Part shown: positions 10,868 to 21,844 of the stretch, piece by piece
Layout of the letters: every line of letters begins with the position of its first letter
How positions within the stretch are numbered: the stretch's first letter is position 1
Assembly (NCBI GenBank): GCA_030770425.1
Contig: JASJFT010000168.1
Coordinates: 1-64,000 of the forward strand
Reading direction: 5' to 3'
Source: Darksidea phi
Lineage: Eukaryota; Ascomycota; Dothideomycetes; Pleosporales; Lentitheciaceae
DNA length: 64,000 bases
Notes under the pieces: generated by a model
What the model was told of the DNA's origin: nothing
What the model saw: only the letters and a program-made list of their open reading frames with translations
The model's database searches: none
Made by a program: the position numbers and the translations under genes

Positions 10868-13800
10868 CACGGCCAACCACGTTCGCAAGCGCTATTCTCC
10901 ACTCTACTGCTATATCCACCGCTATATCCACCGCTTCATCCAGACCGCGTAGATAGTGCACCGTCTCTTCCGTATAGCTCTGTTGCGCAGTCGGATGGCC
11001 GGCGGCGGTCGGGGGTGTAGAAAACCGTAGACGCTCCTCCGACCTCAGCTAAGCCTCCACAGCTTGGCCGACGTTTCGGGGGACGAGCGGGATGCGGAGT
11101 AGGTCGATTGAGCGACTGTCGGGCAAACGCAGCGAGTGTGACGGATCGTGTCTTTGATGGTGATTAGGATTATTGGCGGGCTGGAGAATTGAGGAGGTCA
11201 GAAACCGAGTGGAGGCACGGACGGGACACTTGGGGCAGTGCGGGCGGCCCTACGCGCGACAGAGCTGCAGCAACCGCAAGCGCAACCTATCCAGCTCCAA
11301 GTGGGCGCGATTCGCAAGACGTCTACAGAAGATGGACGCTAAGGCGTGCTTTCAGATATGCACTCTGTGAGGTGCGCGACAGAGCTGGGGCCTGCCTACA
11401 CCGTCTCTACCTCTGGCCGCAGCGCCACGTTGTGGAGGTGGACCCCAACGGCAGCCGCAGTGAAATTGACGTCGCCGCCAAGCCACACTGGAGGTCGGAA
11501 GCTCTGCGGTCGGATTCTGCCAGAAGTCCATCACGCTTCACAACTGCACTGTGTGTTTCACCTGCCCTTATCAGTGCTGCATAGCGATTCTTCCGCGGGA
11601 CAAATCACCTTATGTTCGCCCTGGTCGTTTGCTCAAAAGATACAAGTGCGCATATACTGCCTGGATGGGACGAGTTGCGCATCATTCGTAGGACAGGCTC
11701 GAACTAGCCCAGTGCCCTAAATAAGGTCCCGAAGCGGCGCAGCATATTGTGACGACGCTCTAGGGCTTGCAATATGTTCTTCTCCACTCGCCTAACCATG
11801 CCTGATGCTTGCTCGAAGCCAATTGGTATCCGCACAGATATCGAAAAAGCTAACGCTAGAAAAGTCATATTTCAAATTGACGGCCCGGTTAGGTCAATCG
11901 GTAGAGTGTGAGACTCTTACGTATCCACGGTCTAAAGCCACGATTGATTATGATGGTATCTCAAGGTTGCGGGTAAGTTAAAAGCGTAATCATACACATC
12001 AGCACGATCTAACAATCCGCCCGCATCGGGCTATTTGAATTTCTTTTTGCCATGGTCCTAGCTCTGGGTGCTATGGTATGGATGCTTGTTGGCTACGTGG
12101 ATAGCCCAAACCACACAGCTTGCTCTTTTTTAGCATTGGGCAAGAACTCATCCACTTTATTTCTAGACAGTGTAAGACGTGGCTGCAAGAGAAGAGCGGC
12201 TTATGTCGGACCAAAGACCTGATTGACTTGGCAATCAACAGAGAGGCGCACATAGTAAGGAGTCATTTCCGATCGAACAGGCTCTGAGCACAAGACTATT
12301 CGATGTCCGGACGCTGCTTACTCAAGTCAGTCCCAACAATTCGGCCTTCAACTCGTCTTGTCCGCTCCTTCTTTCCACTTTATCCTTTTCTTGTCTTCGG
12401 CGTCCGTCGCTGCCAGCTCCACTTCTTCCATTGCTATATCCAAGCCGTGCGGCGTCATTCGCGCTGCGTTTCGCTATCAACGCCAGTCCCGTACTCGTCG
12501 ATAACCATAATTGCATATTAGGGTTCCTTCAGATATTTCTGAGGAGCCCCCAGCGCTTCGTTGGCCATCGAAGCTTACGTATAAGACCGACGCACACCGT
12601 TTTCCACGGAGACATCTCAAGAGTACCCCGCTGCACCTGTCGGTAGATGCACTGCACTCTCCCACGCGGAGTACGCAGTTAAGGAATCGAATACCGAATG
12701 TAGCTTGGAGTCACGGTAGCTAACGAGCACCACCGAGTGCTGCGTGGGCGTAGTAGCTCCGACGTCGGCTCGCATGTTCTCGATACATCCGATTCGGTTA
12801 GTGCTTGTTTGGGGTAGCACTTGAACATACAACCTTCAAACCTGTCGTGCTCCACCAGCCATCAATATAAACCTGGCCTCATCATCGCACCTTCGCGCTC
12901 CGGACCCCGCGTTTTCGTATCCCGCCCGATCAAGGGGTTTGATGCGCAGAAGATGACCCGACCGTGACAAGGCCCATTGCCCCAAGATCTCTACAACACC
13001 ACTCGATTGCGCCACGGCTAAGGATACGCGGACTAGGATGTCCCAGGATCACGCCATCCAAGAGCAAGATCAATGGCAAAGATCACCGCTGTTCTCCCAA
13101 TCCACCATTCGGATGAGGCAGGCTATGGGCGATGCAGGAGTGGCGGGCGAACCTGCACCGACGTTCGCATCGACGCTTCGTATTGGGTCTTTCGATGCCA
13201 TTCTCGCCCGCCCGCCAAGTTTGCGAGTATTCGCTCACAAGGCCCGTCCTCGCAAGCAACTACGAGTGCCGAATATCCGCTGGGAACCCTTTGCCTCAAG
13301 CGGCAGGAGCAGACGCTGATGACGCGCAGAAGTGACAACATTTGAAACGACCACGTCGGCACCCACGGCGGCACGCGCGACATGGCAAATACTCCCCCCT
13401 CCCCACCCCCCACATTCGCCATTGACACGCTAGGCAGTTCGTCAAGTCGACGTGTACTTGTAGTGGGCGACTGGGGACTTGCATACCCTGTTTGGTAAGC
13501 TCCATGTGGCTGGAAGCGTTGGCGGGGAACCTCTCTGCGGGATCGCAATAACCACTCCACGCGAGCAATGCCGTGGCGGCATTGGCCGCTCTCCAGCATC
13601 CTGGTACTCTCTCCATTGAATAGAGGCTTGCTGTTGGCCACAGCTTTGGCCGTCTCTTGGTCTGCCACGGCAAGTTTCCGCTCTGCTGTCGCTCTTTGCT
13701 TTTGATAAGAGCGACACCCGTTGTTTCCATACTGTCTCACGTACGTGCCCTAGTGAAGCATTGCGAGCTCACCTTTTATGGATTGCGAGCTTCTATATGT

Positions 13801-13984
13801 GGTATCTAGTCGCTTTACTTCCATCTCGCTACCCAATCTCCTCCCCTGTCGTGCAACCGCTCGAGTCTAGGCCGCGCCTCAATCGGCAGGTCAATCTCTT
13901 GCGCCGCATACCTATTTTTGCCACTCTCCGTGTCCTCTATATTCAGTTCGAAGACGCCATTACACCGATCAAGCCACGACAAAG
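10868..13984. other. 3.1-kb intergenic region between divergent genes
   Basis: It separates the flippase (minus) from the DUF3445 gene (plus) and must carry both promoters. The only structured object I see is the tRNA-Lys-like sequence at 11883-12032. Several ORFs of 60-200 codons overlap on both strands in ordinary-GC DNA, without domains, and look like chance. Confidence 0.5.
11883..12032 (+). pseudogene. tRNA-Lys(CTT)-like gene with intron and enlarged T loop, probably a pseudogene
   Basis: GCCCGGT at 11883 pairs with ATCGGGC at the 3' end as a seven-base acceptor stem (one G-T wobble). A D-arm-like TAGGTCAATCGGTAGAG is followed by TGAGA-CTCTTA, giving anticodon CTT. After a gap of about 38 nt, the matching anticodon 3' strand TCTCA appears, consistent with the usual intron one base 3' of the anticodon. 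The T-stem strands TGCGGG and CCCGCA are intact, but about 45 nt separate them instead of a 7-nt loop, so the Pol III box B is missing. The D stem has a mismatch. Most likely dead; a second intron is an unlikely alternative. Confidence 0.65.
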
Positions 13985-15567
13985 ATGAAGTCGCTATTAC
14001 TGCTGCTTGGTGCAGTTTTCGTTGCAAGCTCCACTTCTCTATTACTCTTGAAGCAAGGACGGCGTGATGTGATCTTGAACCGACTTAATCTGCGGCGCCG
14101 ACGAACTTCCGGCTCCAGTACCCCTCCTCGATCGCTGTCACCAAGCAAGAAGCAACAGGGCGAGCCAACTCCAAACTACTCAGACATTTATCCTCCATCC
14201 CGCCGGCATGTCCTAGCTGAACTCCCTGGCGTGGCATTGAAATTGGGCAAGTCAAAAGACCAGTTGATCGCCTCTCCAGAAAAGAAGGAAGGCGTTCCTC
14301 TTACCACGGAGCTCAGCGATGCCAAGAAGTCCATGATGACTCCCTGCGGGTTCTCCGTAGAGGAGATTGATGCTCTCGGAGACTTTCCAGACTATGCCAA
14401 GCTTAGTGGTGTACCTCTGCCTCGGCCGTACCACGACTTCGATATCAAGAAAGCGAAGCCTAGACCATACAGGCCGTTTCGATGGGGGTACCACCAGACT
14501 ATGTGTAAGTGAGGACGGATGGGACGCTTGGGCTCTGTTCTAATCGTACATCAGCTCTCACCAAATTGGAGCCGGACTGGTGGTTAGAGCTCGAAAGCAC
14601 ATATGAAGAGCGTATCAAGCAACGGCAAGAGCTGTTTGCAAAGTACGGCAAGCATGTACTGGAGACGCTTCCAGGCTCAGAGTTCGCCTGCAAGGAGTTG
14701 ATGGAGATGTCTCTGCAATTCCTCTGCACCCGTTACCCTCAGTATTTCCGCTTGGACAAGGAAGAGATGGTCTTCTACAACAGTATTCTGAACACAGAGA
14801 CAGATCTTAAGACTACACATCCGCTACATGTGCTGTTGAACAATGTTCCCGAGGACTACGCCATCATGCTGCGTGATCCCGAAAACGGTCTCTACTTTTT
14901 CCGAGCAGGTATGATTTGCAGCGCGTTGGGCTGGAACGTAGCTAGCAAGATTGGAATGTCTCTGCCCGAAATCCATGGTCCGGTACCAGATTACAAAGAG
15001 AAGATGCAGTTCTCAATGGACAGGTAAGTGGCACGGCGCTTACCTAAGTGCTGCAAGGGGTGCGCCAACACTGACCGCTCCAATAGGTATTTCACGAAGA
15101 AACCCACCGACAAGGCTATCCAGCGCGGATCATGGGGTCTCGAGGTCGACCAACCACTGTACATGCCCCCTGGCGACCCTCACGAGAAGTACCGCGATGT
15201 GCAAATGGCCGGCCTCGACATTTCGCATTGCCATCTGCGCGTTGACTGGCAAACGCTCCGTCGTCTCCCGCTTTCGGGCGCTGTAGCATTCAACTTCAAG
15301 GCACTATTCACCCCGGTAGAGGACTTCCGCGACGAACCCTTCATCCCTGCACTAGTATTGAAAGTTCTAAACGAAGGCAAGCGTAGCTTGATGGAGTACA
15401 AGAGTACTTGGCATACTGAACATGTGGTCAAGCCGGCACTCGAAATGTATGCGAAGGAGCAGGTGGAGAAGGGGTGGGTACCGAAGGATTGGGAGCCGCA
15501 TACGCTGGATGAGAGTCCGTGGTATCCAGGGTGGGAAGATAAGTGGCACCGCGAGCAGGGCTTTTAG
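13985..15567 (+). CDS. DUF3445 / haem-dependent oxidative N-demethylase alpha-like protein, 489 aa, three exons
   Basis: Exons 13985-14504, 14555-15023 and 15087-15567 (introns 50 and 63 bp, donors GTAAGT). A hydrophobic N-terminus (MKSLLLLLGAVFVASST) followed by Arg-rich sequence looks like a membrane anchor or signal anchor. The catalytic-type domain starts near residue 140 with PLPRPYHDFD and PYRPFRWGYHQTM, and continues with KLEPDWWLELESTY, the conserved DUF3445 signature. Characterised bacterial relatives bind haem and demethylate methylamines. The fungal substrate is unknown, and whether the haem ligand is retained cannot be judged by eye. It converges with the gene ending at 16123. Confidence 0.85.
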
Positions 15568-15985
15568 AGCCTGTGGATGCTGTCAGCCTTGTAGGAATGC
15601 TTCATAGGTGGAGCAGTTGGCAGCAAGTCGAACTTGAGTCACTGGACACGTATTCCTTGGATTTCTTTCCTTCTTGCGAGGCCTCTAGAGTAACGGTTCC
15701 ATGCTACTCATTCACACGGTTAGGCATTGCGAACCTCCAACCTAGTACATCCTACACACTAATTCATATACACCACATCCTACACATGATACATTCAAAA
15801 GCATTACGAGTGTCATAAATATATCGGGTTTCAATCTTGATCTGCTGAGTCATTCACGCCGACATGATCTCTACTCTCGGAGTTCCGACTTGACTGTCCG
15901 ACTCATTAATTCCCATCTACCGAAGATAAGCCCGCCAATCGTGAGACTCCTCCTTCAGAGATCACGGGGGAAGTTACCCAGGGGG

Positions 15986-16126
15986 TTGAGGTGAGGGACT
16001 CAAGGCAGTTGAGGGTAAAAAGTGTAGGAATGTACATGTACATCTACTTGACTGCTTCCAACGTATCTGGAGGTTCTGGGACGGATTAGCTCACAGTATA
16101 CTAAGCACTTGAGTCCCTTACCTCAA
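15986..16126. repeat. 19-bp inverted repeats bounding 141 bp
   Basis: TTGAGGTGAGGGACTCAAG at 15986-16004 is repeated in inverted orientation at 16108-16126 with one mismatch. The outer CAGTTGAGG motif also recurs at 16006-16014. No clear target duplication is seen. The right copy covers the stop codon of the minus-strand gene at 16123-16686. It could be a very small MITE or a transcription-stop hairpin between two convergent genes. Confidence 0.5.
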
Positions 16127-16686
16127 CTGTCAGCCACTCTATCCATACCTGCTTCCATGCTGGTGGATTCAATGATCCCCTCCGTCGCACCCTGCTCGTC
16201 GTACTCGAACACTTCCACATCTCCCCAGCTCACCTTCTTTTTCGGTCTTCTAGCCCTCATAGTAGGCTCAGCCGGTAGCTTCGTAACAGAGCGCATCCGC
16301 AGCCAAGCTTCGCACATCTGCATCCTACTCGGAGGCATTGCCATTCTGCGTCCTGCCAATCGTTCCGGTCTCACCGCTTTGCCTTGTATATCGCGCCGGG
16401 CGTTGTTTCGTGGGTATGGCCATTGGGTCTTTGAGTACGCGAGAGGAGGACGGCGAGGTTGCTCTTGAGGAGGAATAGTACCTTTGGGCTCATGTGGAGC
16501 TTGGGGAGATGACGAAGTGTTTTCTTTGATGCTTTTAGTGGCATATTGTTGGGCTTTCTTGTACTGGATATGGCGCGCATCGTCGTCTAGGAGATGGTTC
16601 AGGGCCAAAAGACTCATCATCACATACAAGTAAACCGTGCGGCCCATGCTCGTAGGGTTGATTGGGAGCTTCGATGGACAGCTCAT
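16123..16686 (-). CDS. unrecognised small protein with hydrophobic N-terminus and RVxF-like motif, 187 aa
   Basis: A single exon. The start could be the first Met or the internal one at MGRTVYLYVMM, twelve codons in (residue 14), which would place a short hydrophobic stretch (YLYVMMSLLALNHLL) at the very N-terminus as a possible membrane anchor. The middle is Pro/Arg/Gln-rich and probably disordered. Near the C-terminus, RRPKKKVSWGDVEVFEYDE contains KKVSW, which fits the [RK]-[VI]-x-[FW] docking motif for protein phosphatase 1, followed by acidic residues. I do not recognise a family. The motif is short and could be chance. Confidence 0.5.
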   Translation of the reverse strand: MSCPSKLPINPTSMGRTVYLYVMMSLLALNHLLDDDARHIQYKKAQQYATKSIKENTSSSPQAPHEPKGTIPPQEQPRRPPLAYSKTQWPYPRNNARRDIQGKAVRPERLAGRRMAMPPSRMQMCEAWLRMRSVTKLPAEPTMRARRPKKKVSWGDVEVFEYDEQGATEGIIESTSMEAGMDRVADS

Positions 16687-18576
16687 AGTGGTTTTGGATC
16701 CTGGACAGATATTTTTACGTCTTCGATGCGTGTACCGCAGTAAGCTTGAAGGAACGGTGGTTCTGATTCTGCTGTGGGGGGGTCCTTGCGGGGAGTCGTT
16801 GAAATCGCGTTGGAGTCATCGTGGTGGCTGCTTGAAGGTGGTATGAGCGCCGCTGTCCTACCCTCAGCGCGCCCGATTCCATCTGATCTATGGGCGTCGT
16901 GGATGTTGGCAGCGACTGCTCATATCCACGTGATCGGTCTTTAGTGGGCCATGCGTTCAAAGCTCCGAATAGCCTCCGAGGAATCGATATTGCAGCGCTT
17001 CGTTATTGTCTAATTGCTAAGATAGGATGCTACCTGAGGCGTGGTAGGTTGCACCTGGGCCTTGTTGGGTGTCCGCATTGAGACACTACCTGAAACGTGA
17101 GAGTGTACTATCGAGCATCCTTCAAGAGGAAGAGGGTCGAGACCATGCTGTCGTGAGTATATATCCGTTTAGCAAAGTATTCCTTTGTTATGCATCAGTA
17201 TTAGTAAATGTTAGTCGGAGAAAGCGATGCCTGATTTGGTCCGCTCAGGCCTCTGCGCGGCCTCTATCACAGCACTGAACAGGCGTGCGATAACTCTGCA
17301 ACGCAGGCGTGTCTGACTGCCTTCGTGTCGACGAGTTTTCCGGTTGGCGGGAACATCTAACGTGGTATTAGGGCACCCAGAGCTCAGTGGGGTCAGCGTC
17401 TGTTCGCTCGCGTCAGACCGTCGCACAGCATCCTCCCACTAAAGATATGACAGCAGTCTGAGCCACTGATCCGGATGAAGTGGCTGAACGCGGTGACATC
17501 GGCAGATTGAGGGTTGTCAGTGTGGAAAAGCTCAATGATGCTGAGACGCGGACGATGTGCGGAGACGTATGCAGCCGAACAAGCACGTTTGGATATATGA
17601 GATCTGGGGCGATCGCTATAAACAGCAAACAGAGCCGGGGGCAGCATTGAAACGGCATTTGGCCATGTCGACGATTAAGAGGCGGGGGGTTCGGGAAGCG
17701 TGCGGGTGACGAGGGCAATGTTTGCGGTCTGTTTCAGCTTCGACGGCGGAGGCGCTCGCAACACGGCGATGCAGTCACGGGGACGGCCCAAGGCGCGCTC
17801 GAGTGCTGCTCTTTGGAGCTGGTCCGCAGTAGCGCCAGGCAATAGCAGGCCGTGGCGACGCGGCGAGACTGGGACGGCCTGCATGCAGCATGAATGCGAT
17901 GGACGTCTTACCCTTCGCGCCGCTAGCGACATTGCCTTTCATCCACTTGCGACCCCAGAAGGCGGGGGTGCAGCGATGGCCTGCCGCTTTCTGCAGCCAA
18001 GGCGCTCTGTGCTGCGCGAGGATGCAGCTGGAAGACTGCGCGGAGGAACCCGCCATGGCCGCCGCCGCTGCGTCTGCCCTGTGCACGCTGATTTGCGAAG
18101 GGCCACGGACAGCGCAATCTGGAGAGCGAGGCTGCAGCCACGGCAGAGCTGGAGAAGGAAGCGTGGCGTGCGCCCGCTCGAAGACGGCCCACGAACGGTG
18201 CGCCTCCCAAACCGTCATCGGCGCTCTCGCCGTGTTATTGGCCATGCAGGCAGCCCCCCCGGTTATTCCTTGCCCGCCCCGGCCGACATCTGAAACGACC
18301 TCGTCTCCTGGCTTCGGGGAGGGGAGAACGACTATTTCTTTTCTCTGGCCCGCGCGGCCACCGCCCCGGCAGCACGAATATTTCGGTGCTCCACCGTCCA
18401 TATTCCTACCCCGACAGCGCTACCGGCACGTCCGTCGTCTGTCAACCGTTTTGTCTTGCTGTTGATCTTGCCGTCCGGCGGGACCTTGCGCTGCCGTGCA
18501 CATCCACCACCACGCTCCCCACGCTTGCTTGGGACCACGACCCGCACCCTCGGCGGCTCCCTAACGGCTGCCCACC
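16687..18576. other. 1.9-kb intergenic region, GC-rich in its second half
   Basis: Roughly 17,700-18,560 is GC-rich and therefore has long open frames on both strands (up to about 200 codons) with no domain or coherent composition. I read these as chance frames in the 5' region of the gene that starts at 18577. Confidence 0.5.
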
Positions 18577-20360
18577 ATGAAGAGGAAGTTCTCCTTCAGC
18601 CTCCCGGCTGTCGTACGTTCCTCTCAACACCTCCGGCTGCCCGTACGTTAGCTCACTTCATGCAGAAGGTGCCCTTGCGGTCCGACTCGCACGCCCAACA
18701 CGCGTCCGAGCCAGCTTCTTCGACGGCGTCGTCGCATCGAAGACACATCTCCAGGGACAGCATCCCCCCGCCAGACTCGCCGTACATAAGCCGCCGCCCG
18801 CTCGACGCGAAGACGGAGCAAGAGCTGCGCGTAGCATGTGCTTTCATCCTGAAGAACTTCAAACCGTCCGACGCCCACTTTGCCGACGCCGATCCGAAGT
18901 TGGATTTCAGCGGGCCGCACAAGCCCAGAGCGCAAGCATCGCAAGTCAGAGTCCACAAGCCCGCGGGTGCGCCGGCCGAACACCAGCGGGGGCACGATGC
19001 AAGAAAGCAGAGTACCGGGAGGCGGAGAACGGAAGACGACGCAGACAAGGACGTGGAGTCAAGGAAACACTTCAAGCCACCCACTACCGAAGCTCCAAGA
19101 TCGGCAACGATCCGCACCGACGTTGACTCCGACGACGCGAAAAGCCTCGGCACACCGCTTACGGCCTCAACTGACGCCCATCTGAACAATGGCTCTACTG
19201 CACCTACCTCGGTGGCTGTTACTTCTGGCAAAAGCTCTAAGCGGGTGTCCCACCAATATGAAACAGCCGCCGCAGCCGCCGACGCCCAAGCCGCAGAATG
19301 GATGCGACATGAATTAGAAAAGCGCCGGCAACAACAACCCGCGCACACTCGACCCGAGACATCGCACCGACCACCTAGTCGCGCAAGCAGCATCAGGGCA
19401 GGACTCAAAGGGTACATGTTCCCCGGTTCCGCTTCCTTGACTCGTTCCCAGTCGCGCGACTCTTTGCGTACCATGAACAGCCAATCTTCGAAAGAACCGA
19501 AACGCAGCGGGTCTTCTCACGGCTGGCGGAGCTGGGGCTTGCAGCGCAAATCTAGCTCACACACAAGCAGTAGGCCAGGAACCTCGGGTGGCCACACCGA
19601 GCGTTCGGACCAGGAAAGAAAGCCTGAGCTCAATCTGAACAGAGAACTACCTCCTCTGCCTAGCTTGGACACATGGGTCGAGCCAGACCAGCGCAGGGAG
19701 CAACGGAAATCACAACAGCAAGGCGCACACATAGCCACCCTAATGCGGTCGCAAGACCACCACCAGCAGGAGTACGCAGCAGCAGTTCGCCGACAGCACA
19801 GGAGAAGCGGGTCTGATTCTATGGCTCTGCGATACGTGAATGCTCATGCGCAGCCTCCCACCCGGGCCGCACTGCCGTCGTCTGCTCAGATATCACCAGC
19901 CGGGAAACGGACGGCCCCGATAAAAGAGTCCTCGATGGACTTCGACCAGATGATGTCTGCCATGTCCTCCCATCGCGATCTGGATGATCAACTCGCCCTC
20001 CGCCCGAACAACGGTCCTATCCACGCTCCGCAACGCAGTACAAGTACTGTCTCCCATCCCCCCAAACTCAGCACTGACGGCCGTCTCCACGCACCCAACT
20101 TCAGTCGCAAGATTAGCACTGACGTGCCGCCGCCAACGCGACCTACCGAAAAAGACCCCATCCCATACAGGAATGCCGTGCAAATTTCAGGACCAGCCGG
20201 CAAGGAGGAGCAGAAGAGCAAACTGAGACGCGTTCTCAGTGGGTGGATGCTGAAGAAGGAAAAGAAGGAGGATTGGATGGGAAAGTTTGAGAAGCAGGGG
20301 ATCCGAAACGGGATCATGGTACAGGAGGAGGCTGCGCTTCCTCCTGTTGTACGGTACTAA
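18577..20360 (+). CDS. large disordered Ser/Arg/Gln-rich protein, 576 aa, two exons
   Basis: Exons 18577-18612 and 18666-20360; the donor is GTACGT and the acceptor GCAG. The 12-codon first exon gives MKRKFSFSLPAV and has a good start context (CCACCATGA). The unspliced alternative would open with GC-rich, low-quality sequence from 18456. The protein is mostly low-complexity and Ser/Pro/Arg-rich, with an Ala-rich helix (AAAAADAQAAEWMRHELEKRRQQQ) and a conserved-looking basic C-terminus (LRRVLSGWMLKKEKKEDW, then a short tail ending VVRY). I do not recognise a domain. It resembles unannotated, kinase-target-like proteins of moulds, but that is an impression. No signal peptide. Confidence 0.7.
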
Positions 20361-21844
20361 CCAGTACGATTTCTTTTGTTCTACGGCAGGTGGTGGTTGA
20401 TCTTTGCATTTCTTCAGCATACGCATTCTGGATCCCGCCTTCTTAGCAATCACGATTAACGGTAATGCTTAATGAGTATGAGCTATAATCGGTGGGTTCT
20501 TCGTGTATGCCGCGGGTCTGGCACATTCTTTCTCGGCCTCTAGATATTGAGGGTTAATCACATATTACGACGCGGTTTCGTTGGTCTACAAAAGGCATTT
20601 ATCTGTCTGCCAGTGTCCCACCTTTATTCACCTCAGTTCGTCTCGTATCGTTCTGAATTTTGCTTCAAGTTCACATTTCATCGGCACGTCACATCCCCAC
20701 CGAGAACGCACAAACCCTGACGTACGATACGCGACACTTAATTAGCTTACGTGTCAAACTAAACGGGAACACTAGGAGCCGGGCATTCGGGACTCCGATC
20801 AACATCTCTACAAGAAACAGGTCCGGGGTGTGGTTGACTCGCCGAACGTTTCGGATGGAGGGGTTGGCGGGGTCCCATGGACTTGTTGTGGCGCTTAGTG
20901 GGTTTGCTTAGGATATATTTAGAGAGCGGAGCACTGGAGGGGCGGGACTAGAGGTTAGAGGGTAGGGAGAGCGAGTGGAGCGTCAACTGGCCTGGTTGCT
21001 CTTTCCCGGCGCGTCATGTGACTGCGCGCGCACGCGCTGGTGACGTAGCGCGTGTTCGGGTCTCAGAACTCTAACGCCATCCCCTTCACTCTGTTATGGT
21101 GAATGTGTGCGAGCTATGACTATGTATGCGAGGCAGATCGTCCTATTGGCAAACCGCTGATAAGCGGTCTAGTCCTATACAACTTTTCTTCACCCCAACT
21201 CGGCTCTCCTCGGTCACACTCACTTTGGAGAAGTGAGCGCAGCGCCATCAACAGCTGGTGCCTTGGTGAGCCAGTGTGTTGCACTGCACGTCGTGTCACC
21301 TCTCGACTTGGAAGATCGGCCTGCTTTCACCGCCTCACGGAGGGAGGGCTTCACTGGACAGGGACTTAGCATCCGGACGTTAAGGTCACACGTACCGCAG
21401 GCTATTTCTGTCCGCTTGGGTACTCGTTCGGCCCCGTTGACCATCATCTGCGACCTTCCCAAAGGACACCGGGGTGGTTTAGACCGCAGGCACTTCTGAT
21501 ACTTCGCCTTATATGACTAAGTGCGAGGAAAGGCACTAACTTTGGTCGATAACAGATGCTGCACCTGGACGTGTCTGGTAGATCACTCATCTTTCCATCT
21601 TTCGGTATGTTTCCCCTTGTCCTGTATAGCGCTTTACAGTTATAGCTCCATGCTAACAATTCACTATGAGCTCGCTCTTGTTGAGACTACATCGCCTAGT
21701 AACCCATTTTGTACGCTATTTCATTGAATTAATAAGGTCTCACACCAGTTGGCGTACCTCGATCACATCTAGGATTAAGTTTTCGCCGACGGAGTACGAC
21801 TTTAAGCCTGCCAAATCGCTAGCTGTTCATCCTCAACAGCCGTA
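20361..21844. other. intergenic, no gene seen
   Basis: This 1.5-kb gap lies between two plus-strand genes. Around 21,000-21,050 there is a CpG-dense stretch with TGACGTAGCGCG, which contains a CRE/ATF-like TGACGT core and could be a promoter element of the next gene. No supported ORF is present. Confidence 0.4.

Noticed and set aside
13123..13740. Open frame of 205 codons on the minus strand
   Set aside because: No domain, odd composition, and other frames of comparable length overlap it.
17700..18465. Several open frames of about 190-210 codons on both strands
   Set aside because: The DNA is GC-rich there, which removes stop codons in all frames. None has a recognisable motif.
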